A stretch of DNA of 29,393 nucleotides from CAYLZN01 sp964387935 (GTDB taxonomy: Bacteria; Acidobacteriota; Vicinamibacteria; Vicinamibacterales; JAFNAJ01): the NCBI GenBank assembly GCA_964387935.1, contig CAYLZN010000030.1, forward strand, positions 1 to 29,393. The letters are read 5' to 3'. Positions 15,528-22,871 of the stretch are shown here, piece after piece. The first letter of the stretch is position 1. The number at the start of each line of letters is the position of its first letter. A model generated the notes under the pieces. It was not told the origin of the DNA, ran no database searches, and saw nothing but the letters and a program-made list of their open reading frames with translations. Made by a program: the position numbers and the translations under genes.

Positions 15528-17783
15528 TCAGTACTTGAATAGATAGCTCACCTTGACGAACACCTGCCGCCCGACCGACGTCGTCGGTGCGCCGCCGTAG
15601 CCCCAGGGGCGCTGCAAGGGGTCGTTCAGGACGAGGTTGGCGTAGGTGTCCGTGTAACCCAGGTACACCGCCGTCCACGGGTTGACCAGATACGTGACGA
15701 GGATGTCGAAGCCGAGGCGCTTCTCGCGATCGAGCGACACCAGGTCGGCGTTGGGCAGCACCGCCTCGTAGTCGACGATCATTCGCGTCGACAGCGGTCG
15801 GGTGAACTGGTAGTTGAGGCGGCTCCGGACGATGTGGTTGTTGAAGACGTCGACGGCAGGCACACCCGGCGGCCCTATCGAGGCATCGCCCGTCCGCAAC
15901 CGCGAGAAGATGTACGTCTCGTCGAGGCGAAGGCGGGACGTCGGGCGGAACGTCAGGCCGGCCTCCGCCTCCTGCATGTCGGCCAGGAACGGACGCAGGC
16001 CCTCGGCCGGGTAGTAGTTGATCGCCGTGCCCCACCGGTAGAAGACGTTCCCACTCAACCAGTGCAGCCACTCGGTCGATGCGTACACGCCGGCCTGGTG
16101 GTGCCGGAACTCCAGGCCCTCGAAGCGCTCGTAGGAGTTCCAGTAGCGGGCGCCGATCTCCGTCTGCCCGGGGAACTCGATCTCGAACCCGGGCTCCACG
16201 GTCCACTCCTGCAGGTGCCCGTCGTAGTCCCAGAGCGCCTCACCCTCGAAGTCAGCGCTCGCGCTCAGCAGGCGGCGCGGCGACCTGGGAAACCACCGGT
16301 AGCCGACCTCGTGCGACATCTCGTGCAGGTCCACCCGCGGGATGAAGCCGAGGTCCGCCCGAAACTCGGGGCTGCGCGACAGGTAGCGGCTCTCGTAGTC
16401 GAACGATCGTCCGTCGCGCGCGACCTCGGCGAACGCCGCCGAGCCCGACGCCTCAGCGCCTTCTTCGCCCGTGTCGCTTCGAACCCACTGCCCGGTCACC
16501 GACCACGTGTCGCTCAGGCGCCAGCGGCCGTCCGCGCCGTAGACGCGGTTGAACGACGACCCGAACTCCCGGTCCGTCACGATCCCCCCGACAGACGACT
16601 GCCGCGCGAACTCCCGCTGCACCCGCAGGACGCCGGCGCCGGTGTTCGCCCCCCGGCGAGAATCCTCCGGCGACACCTCGCGCCCGGGCTCGTCGTCGTC
16701 GGAGAGCAGCGCGCCGAAGGCCCATCCCCTCGACTTGGCGGTCACGCGGGCGCCGACATCCGGGTCGGCGATCCGTCGCGAGAAGAACAGGTTCTGCGGC
16801 GTCTCGAAGTAGCTCGCGTTCTCGATGAAGAACGGGCGTTTCTCGGGGAAGAAGACCTCGAAGCGCTGGTTGACCGTCACCTGCGGCTCGTCCGATTCGA
16901 CCTGGCTGAAGTCCGGGTTGACGGTCAGATCGACAGTGACCGTATCCCTGATGACGGCCTTCCCATCCACTCCCGCCCGCCCCAGCGTGTCGCTGTCGCG
17001 CGCGCCGTCGTCGTCGAGAAAGCGCGCCGAGGCGAAGCTCCCGTAGGGAATCGCCTGCAGGTTGCGCCCGGGCGACACCCCCGAGACGCCTTCGAGGGTG
17101 GCCATCTGCTGGCCGACGCTGCTGATGCGGCGGGTGATGTAGGGCCAGAACGACGTCTCGTTGGCGCGGGGGATGATGCGGCCGAGCGCGATGCGCCAGG
17201 TCTGGACGTCCTCGTTGCTGAAGCGCAGGCTCCGGAACGGGATGGCGATCACGACGACGTAGCCGTCGGCGGTCAGGCGGCCTTCCGAAGTCCACAGCGT
17301 GTCATACGTGTAGTCGTCGTCCTGGCCCTCCGTGGCGACCCCGTCGAGCTGGATGCCGAGCGGGTTGGCGAGGAACATGTACGAGCGGCGCCCATCGTTG
17401 TACGTGTCGATCAGCACGCCGACCACGTCGTCGCCGATGATGGACTCGCGGCGGGTCAGGTTCGCGCGCACCTTCGCCGGATCGTCGGTGCAGACGAAGA
17501 CGGCGAACAGGTGGTCGGTGTCGTAGGACAGGTAGACAGACGTGGGCTGGGACGCGGGCACGCCGTCGCCCGGCTCTCGCTGGGCGAACGCGGTGACCTT
17601 GGTGCCCGGCGGCTCGGCGCCGCCGGTGAGAAGCTCGGCGAGCACCGGGGGACGATCGACACGCGGGATGCGGACCGCCGGGCGTTCCTGTGACCACGCG
17701 GGCGACGTCGTCAGGAGACACCCCAGGGCGACACCGGCAACGGAGACGTGCCTGGTTCGACGGGTCGGTCGGGAAGTGGGCAT
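15528..17783 (-). CDS. DUF5916 outer-membrane beta-barrel with N-terminal CBM9-like domain
   Basis: 751 residues from ATG 17783; an upstream in-frame start at 17831 would give an N-terminus without a clean signal. The n- and h-regions RRTRHVSVAGVALGCLLTTSPAWSQ are cut into two adjacent stretches, RRTRHVSVAGVALG and CLLTTSPAWSQ, and form a signal peptide. Residues of about 30-230 match a CBM9-like carbohydrate-binding sandwich (VYLSYDTDHLFAVFVCTDDP, MFLANPLGIQLDG, AIPFRSLRF). After VNPDFSQVESDEPQV and FFPEKRPFFIENASYF, hallmarks of DUF5916, the rest is amphipathic strands ending in an aromatic FKY, the outer-membrane assembly signal. Function is unknown; glycan binding or uptake at the outer membrane is an inference. 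The heptamer array follows its stop. Confidence 0.88.
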   Translation of the reverse strand: MPTSRPTRRTRHVSVAGVALGCLLTTSPAWSQERPAVRIPRVDRPPVLAELLTGGAEPPGTKVTAFAQREPGDGVPASQPTSVYLSYDTDHLFAVFVCTDDPAKVRANLTRRESIIGDDVVGVLIDTYNDGRRSYMFLANPLGIQLDGVATEGQDDDYTYDTLWTSEGRLTADGYVVVIAIPFRSLRFSNEDVQTWRIALGRIIPRANETSFWPYITRRISSVGQQMATLEGVSGVSPGRNLQAIPYGSFASARFLDDDGARDSDTLGRAGVDGKAVIRDTVTVDLTVNPDFSQVESDEPQVTVNQRFEVFFPEKRPFFIENASYFETPQNLFFSRRIADPDVGARVTAKSRGWAFGALLSDDDEPGREVSPEDSRRGANTGAGVLRVQREFARQSSVGGIVTDREFGSSFNRVYGADGRWRLSDTWSVTGQWVRSDTGEEGAEASGSAAFAEVARDGRSFDYESRYLSRSPEFRADLGFIPRVDLHEMSHEVGYRWFPRSPRRLLSASADFEGEALWDYDGHLQEWTVEPGFEIEFPGQTEIGARYWNSYERFEGLEFRHHQAGVYASTEWLHWLSGNVFYRWGTAINYYPAEGLRPFLADMQEAEAGLTFRPTSRLRLDETYIFSRLRTGDASIGPPGVPAVDVFNNHIVRSRLNYQFTRPLSTRMIVDYEAVLPNADLVSLDREKRLGFDILVTYLVNPWTAVYLGYTDTYANLVLNDPLQRPWGYGGAPTTSVGRQVFVKVSYLFKY

Positions 17784-17857
17784 GGGCGCTCTCGGGGCCG
17801 GCTGCGCGCTCGGGGACGTCGCACAGAGCATTACGTTGGCGGCCCGGCGCCCGTTTC

Positions 17858-17973
17858 ATGGCGGCGGGATCGGCCGCGCGGCGTGGCGTGACCGAGGCCG
17901 AGATCGTGCGGGAGGCCATCGACCGCGCGATCCGGAAGTCCATGATGGTCGCGTGACCGTTGTGCTCGACGGC
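17858..17973 (+). pseudogene. Decayed toxin-antitoxin locus: antitoxin tail and PIN-toxin head
   Basis: A short frame (17858-17956) ends in ARRGVTEAEIVREAIDRAIRK, which looks like the C-terminal half of a ribbon-helix-helix antitoxin without its N-terminal strand. Its TGA overlaps a GTG (17953) that opens VTVVLDGAA, the usual first strand and first catalytic Asp of a VapC toxin. The toxin frame then loses all resemblance to a PIN domain as it runs into the 3' end of the next gene. Both halves are too short to work. Confidence 0.5.
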
Positions 17974-17985
17974 GCAGCGGCGCCG

Positions 17986-19659
17986 TCACCGGACGACAGG
18001 CAGGGTGAAGGGCAGGCCGGCTGCCGACGCCAGGGCGCGCGTGCCGGGGACCCCACGGGCCCAGACACGCTGCCAGGCGTGCGCGACGAACGGACGGTCA
18101 CCCACCGCGCGCACGACAAAGGGCACGCCCACGGGGAGGCCGGCCACCTCGTCGCCGGTGACACGGGTGACGGCACCGGGGGCCACCAGCACACGGTGCT
18201 GCCGTGGGCCGCCAGACACCCCGAGGAACTCGAACGTCACCTGCACCGGCTGATCGCCTGGGTTGAACACCTGCCACGCCGCCTCCCAGTCCGCGGGGCT
18301 CGCGTCGTCGCCCCCGTGCTCCGCCACGCCGAGCCACCACTCGGACTCGTGGGTGAGCGACCCCGGTACGAGCGCGCTCGCGCCCATCGCCCCGGGCATC
18401 GCCTGGCTCCAGGGTTCGTATTCGGCGGTGACCAGGTCCGATGCAATGGGCCCGTCGGACTTCAGCACGAGCGCCCACGGCGCCTCGACGGGCACGAGCG
18501 TCCCGCGCCAGGGCGCCCTGTGCAGCCACTGCAGGTCCGAGCGCGCGGGGGGGACCGCAATGGGCTCTGCGATGCGCACGGCGCCGCCCGCATCGTGAAC
18601 GCGGATCGCCACGCGCTGCGGCGACCGCTCGTCGAGGTTGTGCGTGAACAGAAGCTGCCACGTGAGGTCGAGGTACGGGTCCCTGGGCAGGACCGGCTGA
18701 GGCCGCACCCACCCCCCGGCGTAGTACCACTCCCGAGCCTGCATCGCCGTCGCGACGCGAATGGGCGCAAGCGGTCGCACGCCGCCCACGTGCGCGTCGC
18801 CACGCCACGTCGCGCGCCGGGTCTGCCGCGATACGAGCGGCTGATCCGATGTCACCAGGACGGCATAGTCTCCCCGCACGTCGTCGGTGGCGCCGCCTGC
18901 TTCACTGAACAAGCTGGAGACGTCGCCGACGAGCACTCGTTCGGGCGGCACGGTGACGTCCCGGCCGCGGGCCGGGCGACCGTCGCGAAATCGGCAGGCG
19001 AGGCGCGCGTGCGCCTCGGTCGTCCCGGGGTTGAGCAGCGTGAGGGTCTCGCGCTCGTCCCAGCTCTCCGTACCGCCCTGGAATCCATCCGGGTAGATCC
19101 ACGCGACGTCGGCCGGCCCGAGCGGTCCCGGGTGTGGCATGACCATGATCAGCGTGTCGGGCACCGGGTCCCATGGGCGGTGGCGGGCGTGGCGGGCGTG
19201 CGGAAACACCGGACGATCCGCCTCCACGACGAGCCAGAAGGGTTCAGCTCTCGGGAGGTCTTTCTGCGTGGCGAGGTCGACGCTGAGCAGTCGCCGCCCC
19301 TCCACGACGTAGGCCGTGCCCGACGGCAATGCCGTTGCCGAGTACGCGCGAACGGTCACGTGCGCGGACTCCTGCCCCGGGTTCCAGATGAACAGCTGCG
19401 AGGACACGTCGGGGGCGCTGCCGTCGGCACGTCGCACCGATGCCGGCATGATGCTGCGGAGATCCGCCTCGCCGACGAACCAGAGGTGTCCGGTCGGCTC
19501 GCTCCCCGCGGCGGCGAGCGGCCGGAGGTCCTCAACGGGTGTGCCGGCGAGGTCGGGATCGCGGCCCGCCCATGGGCGGCAGGCCCGCAGCGCCGCCAGT
19601 GCCGCCAGTGCCATCACCGCCAGCAACAGGAGGGGCGTGAGCCTTCTGATCGACGGCAT
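17986..19659 (-). CDS. Exported protein of four tandem sensory-rhodopsin-transducer-like beta-sandwich repeats
   Basis: 557 residues from ATG 19659, with GGAGG upstream and an N-terminal hydrophobic helix (LTPLLLLAVMALAALAAL). Residues 185-285 resemble the sensory rhodopsin transducer domain (PF07100 type): VAWIYPDGF, ETLTLLNPGTTEAHARL, VTVPPERVLVGDV, YAVLVTSDQPLVSRQTR. The same order of motifs appears at 58-161 (LFIWNPGQESAHVTV, FWLVVEADRPVFPHAR), 310-412 (LLFTHNLDERSPQRVAI, IAVPPARSDLQWL, WALVLKSDGPIASDL) and 440-535 (WQVFNPGDQPVQVTF, LVAPGAVTRV, FVVRAVGDRPFVAHA), a period of about 127 residues. Single-domain relatives form tetramers that bind rhodopsin or possibly small ligands. No rhodopsin gene is present. 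It follows the GH97 remnant by 19 bases. Function unknown. Confidence 0.7.
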   Translation of the reverse strand: MPSIRRLTPLLLLAVMALAALAALRACRPWAGRDPDLAGTPVEDLRPLAAAGSEPTGHLWFVGEADLRSIMPASVRRADGSAPDVSSQLFIWNPGQESAHVTVRAYSATALPSGTAYVVEGRRLLSVDLATQKDLPRAEPFWLVVEADRPVFPHARHARHRPWDPVPDTLIMVMPHPGPLGPADVAWIYPDGFQGGTESWDERETLTLLNPGTTEAHARLACRFRDGRPARGRDVTVPPERVLVGDVSSLFSEAGGATDDVRGDYAVLVTSDQPLVSRQTRRATWRGDAHVGGVRPLAPIRVATAMQAREWYYAGGWVRPQPVLPRDPYLDLTWQLLFTHNLDERSPQRVAIRVHDAGGAVRIAEPIAVPPARSDLQWLHRAPWRGTLVPVEAPWALVLKSDGPIASDLVTAEYEPWSQAMPGAMGASALVPGSLTHESEWWLGVAEHGGDDASPADWEAAWQVFNPGDQPVQVTFEFLGVSGGPRQHRVLVAPGAVTRVTGDEVAGLPVGVPFVVRAVGDRPFVAHAWQRVWARGVPGTRALASAAGLPFTLPVVR

Positions 19660-19678
19660 TCGGGCCAGCCTCCGACGT

Positions 19679-20473
19679 CTAGCGCGGCACGCCCGCCCCG
19701 GCGACTCGCGCGGTCCACCCTCCGCCGGGTGCGAGGTGGATCGGCAGGCGATCGGCGGACGAGACGGTCCGCGCCTCGCGAGCGTAGCCCACCCACCACT
19801 TCTCACCCCGTCGCCGCGCCACGACGATGAACTGGCCCAGTTCCGCGGCGAGCACGCGGGTCTCGTCCCAGACCGTCGGCAACGCACTCAGCCAGGCGAG
19901 GGCATCCGCCTCACGGCGGTAGTTGGACGGCGTGTCCGCGAGCAGCTGCAGGGGGCTCTCGTAGACAACGTACATCGCGAACTGGTGACACCGGGTGCCC
20001 TGGCTCGCGGGCCGATTGAACACCGGCCGGAAGTCGACCAGCAGCTTCCGGCGTGCCGCCTCGCGCGCGACGCGCTCGTAGAAGTTGACCATCCACTGGT
20101 CCTCGCGCTGCATGAAGTCCCCGGCTTCGGTAATCGCGACCCGCGGCCCGTCGGGGATCTCGACGAGCACCGGCAGGCCAGAGAACCGCCCACCCGCGAA
20201 GTCGATGCGGCGCTCGTTGAAGTGGTCGCGGATCGCGTCTCGCTTGATGCGCACGACCACGCGCCCGGCGTCGAAGGTCATCGACAGCCGCGAGGGCTCG
20301 AGGATCGTGCGCCCGCCGTCACTCACGCTCCACGTGAGACCGGCGCCCACGCCCACCGACACGAGGAGGGTTCCGTTCGGCGAGCGCACGACAAGGGGGT
20401 CCGGCTGTGCCGACACCGTGAGCGGGACGACGAGCAGGACGACAGCCAGTGGAGTCCAGGCGAGGCGCACCAT
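19679..20473 (-). pseudogene. GH97 glycoside hydrolase reduced by several in-frame internal deletions
   Basis: 264-codon open frame with a signal peptide (LAVVLLVVPLTVSAQ). Every block matches GH97, but full-length enzymes have about 650 residues. Recognisable pieces in order: N-terminal sandwich VRSPNGTLLVSV..GGRTILEPSRL (29-63), FNERRIDF (85-92), LPVLVEIPDGPRVAITEA (100-117), the barrel piece DFMQREDQWMVNFYERVA joined to KLLVDF (119-148), then RPVFNRPASQGTRCHQFAMY, YESPLQLLADTPSNY and LPTVWDETRVL (149-208), and the terminal RTVSSADRLPIHLAPGGGW. The HGA(x)KPTG stretch and most of the catalytic barrel are absent. No stop or frameshift interrupts it, so it may still be translated. A TAGCAT hexamer stands seven bases before its ATG. 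Enzymatic activity is very unlikely. Confidence 0.65.
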
Positions 20474-20483
20474 GCTCGAGATG

Positions 20484-22835
20484 CTATCGCTCATTCGGCA
20501 CGCGCCGCTCGAATGGCGGATGCGAGGGGATCGGCGTCGCCTCCGGGAGACGCGACACCACTTCCTCGATGGCACGCTCGAGCTGCGGGTCCCGGCCCCG
20601 GGCAAGCGCCGTCGGATCCTCGTCCACCTCGATGTCGGGCTCGACGCCGTGACCTTCCGCGAACCACTGGCCGCGGACGTCGAACATCCGGAACGTCGGC
20701 ACCGTGAGCCCGCCGCCGTCGACGAGCGACGGCACGCCGCTGATCCCGATCAGCCCTCCCCAGGTCCGCGTCCCGACGATCGGGCCGAGCTTCGCCTCAC
20801 GGAAGTAGAAGGGGAAGGCATCGCCTCCAGACCCGCTCCAGCCGTTGATGAGCATGACCTTGGGCCCGCGATGGGCCACCGGCGGCCATTGCCACGACTC
20901 ACCGTACCGCACGCCCCAGTAGCTCAGCATCGGCCGGTTGAGCAGCTCGATGAAGCGATCCGGGATCTGGCCGCCACTGTTGAATCGCTCGTCGATGACG
21001 AGCCCGTCCTTGCGCCACTGGGCCATGAACTGGCGCACCAGCTCGTTCTGCGCGTCGATGCCGGTGCTCTGGACGTAGACGTAGCCCACGCGGCCCTGCG
21101 TGGCTGCGTCCACGCGGGTGCGACGCTGTTCGGTCCACTCGCGGAATCGCAGCTCTTCCTCGTCTTCGAGGCACGTCACCACGACCTGTCGCCCCCCGTC
21201 GTCGGACGGCTTCGAGTTGATCGTCAGCGAGACGGTCTGTCCTGCGAGGCCCTGGAAGGCGGCCCACGGGTCCTTCTGCGCGTCGAGCCGCGTGCCATTG
21301 ACGGCCAGCACGTAGTCGCCTTCCTTCACCGCCAGACCTGGCTCTGCGAGGGGCGACCGCACGTCGACGTCCCAGGGGGCGCCCCGCACGATGTGCCTGA
21401 TGCGATACGCCCCGTTGGCCAGCTCCCAGTCGATGCCGAGCATGCCGACCCCGCGCCGCGCCGACTGTTCCAGGTCCCCCCCGCCGCGGTACGTGTGCGA
21501 CGCGTTGAGCTCACCGATGAACTCGCCAAGCACGGCATTGACGTCCCATCGCGTGGCGGACTGGTCGATGAGGCGGGCGTAGCGATCCCGGGTCGCCTTC
21601 CAGTCCACGCCGTGCATGTTGGGATCGTAGAAGTAGTCGCGCTCGAGCCGGTAGGCGTCCTCGAAGATCTGCTTCCACTCGGCCATGGGCTCGACGGTCA
21701 TCTCCATGTCCGCCGTCCGCATGGGCTTCTCCAGCTTCTGCCCCGCCTTCACCTCGAGGATCGCGTACTTCTTCTCGTTGACGACGAGCAGCTTCTTCCC
21801 GTCGGCCGTGGGTTCGAACCCGTCGGCATCGTCGATGACCGTTTTCTCGAATGCGGCCCGCTTGCCCGCGGGGGACACGCTCGCCGACTGGAGCAGCGCG
21901 GCCACCTTCTCCGTGCGGGGCTTGAGGGTCAATCGATCGGTGACGACCTGGACCGACACCTCGGTGGTCTTCTCGGACGCGAGGTCGAGCAGGTAGAGCG
22001 TGCCCCCGGCCTGGAAGACGATGTCGGTGGGGCCAATCGCGGGAAACGAGATGTCGAATTCGCGGAAACGGGTGATCTGCCGCACGGTACCTGTGGCGAC
22101 GTCAACGACCCAGATGTTGTGGCGCTGCCCGGGGCCGCGGTCCGACAGGAAGTAGATCCGGCCGGCGTGCCACATGGGGTGCTCGTCGCTCGCCGCGTCG
22201 GCCGCGATCTTGCTCGACTCCAGCGTGCGCAGGTCGAACAGGCGCAGGTCGGGGGCCCATCCGCCGCGATAGCGTTTCCACGTGCGATTCGCCTGCGACT
22301 GGGGCACATAGGCGACCTGGCGGCCATCCGACGAGAAGGAGGCGTCCTCGCCGTAGGGGATGGCGAGCTTCTCGGGCAGTCCGCCGCGCGCGTTCACGAG
22401 GAAGAACTGGCTGTACCGCTGCCGGCCGCTCTCGCGGCTCGAGGAGAACAGGATGCGGGTGCCGTCGGGATGCCAGCCCAGCACGCGATCGCTCATCGGG
22501 TGGTGCGTCAGCCGGACGGGGTCGCCCCCCAGCGTCGGGACGACATACACGTCGGTGTTGCCATCGTAGTTCGCGCTGAAGGCAATCCGCGTCCCATCGG
22601 GCGAGAAGTGGGGCGCCGTTTCCTCGCCAAGCGGCGAGCTGAGCCTCGACGCCAGGCCGCCCGCTTTCGAGACCACCCAGATGTCTCCGGCGTAGACGAA
22701 CGCGATGTGCGTGGCCGACACGTCGGGCGACCGGAACATCCTCGCATCCACCTGGGCGAAGGCCGTGGCCGACGTTGCGACGACCAGGATGACGCACAGG
22801 GCGACGCGCGGAAGGGACGGGATGGGGGTGAACAT
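20484..22835 (-). CDS. Tricorn-like S41 protease lacking most of the second beta-propeller
   Basis: 783 residues from ATG 22835 with a signal peptide (VALCVILVVATSATAFAQ) and CGGAG upstream. Residues 30-325 form the first propeller (TRIAFSANYDGNTDVYVV, WHPDGTRILFSSSRESG). At about residue 329 SPAGKRAAFE runs directly into KTVIDDADGFEPTADGKKLL, which in Tricorn relatives lies near the end of the second propeller, so roughly 290 residues are missing compared with the 1071-residue archaeal Tricorn. The C1 helix domain (EWKQIFEDAYRLERDYFYD), Ser446-His447 in NASHTY, a PDZ domain (VKEGDYVLAVNG) and the S41 core with Ser669 in GSGGD and EGHGVEPDIEVD are intact, so the active site looks complete. 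The family degrades peptides; substrate filtering through the second propeller would be altered here. Confidence 0.88.
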   Translation of the reverse strand: MFTPIPSLPRVALCVILVVATSATAFAQVDARMFRSPDVSATHIAFVYAGDIWVVSKAGGLASRLSSPLGEETAPHFSPDGTRIAFSANYDGNTDVYVVPTLGGDPVRLTHHPMSDRVLGWHPDGTRILFSSSRESGRQRYSQFFLVNARGGLPEKLAIPYGEDASFSSDGRQVAYVPQSQANRTWKRYRGGWAPDLRLFDLRTLESSKIAADAASDEHPMWHAGRIYFLSDRGPGQRHNIWVVDVATGTVRQITRFREFDISFPAIGPTDIVFQAGGTLYLLDLASEKTTEVSVQVVTDRLTLKPRTEKVAALLQSASVSPAGKRAAFEKTVIDDADGFEPTADGKKLLVVNEKKYAILEVKAGQKLEKPMRTADMEMTVEPMAEWKQIFEDAYRLERDYFYDPNMHGVDWKATRDRYARLIDQSATRWDVNAVLGEFIGELNASHTYRGGGDLEQSARRGVGMLGIDWELANGAYRIRHIVRGAPWDVDVRSPLAEPGLAVKEGDYVLAVNGTRLDAQKDPWAAFQGLAGQTVSLTINSKPSDDGGRQVVVTCLEDEEELRFREWTEQRRTRVDAATQGRVGYVYVQSTGIDAQNELVRQFMAQWRKDGLVIDERFNSGGQIPDRFIELLNRPMLSYWGVRYGESWQWPPVAHRGPKVMLINGWSGSGGDAFPFYFREAKLGPIVGTRTWGGLIGISGVPSLVDGGGLTVPTFRMFDVRGQWFAEGHGVEPDIEVDEDPTALARGRDPQLERAIEEVVSRLPEATPIPSHPPFERRVPNER

Positions 22836-22871
22836 GCGATACAGTCTCCGCCAAGCGTGGGAGGGGTGCAA

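Noticed and set aside
15834..19830. Long plus-strand frames opposite the DUF5916 and four-repeat genes
   Set aside because: High GC content keeps antisense frames open; the translations are rich in Arg, Pro and Gly without any family pattern, whereas the minus-strand proteins have signal peptides and motifs.
20085..22871. Very long plus-strand open frame leading into the M14 gene
   Set aside because: It is antisense to the Tricorn and GH97 genes, has no domain resemblance, and the M14 signal peptide and ribosome-binding site define the true start at 22872.
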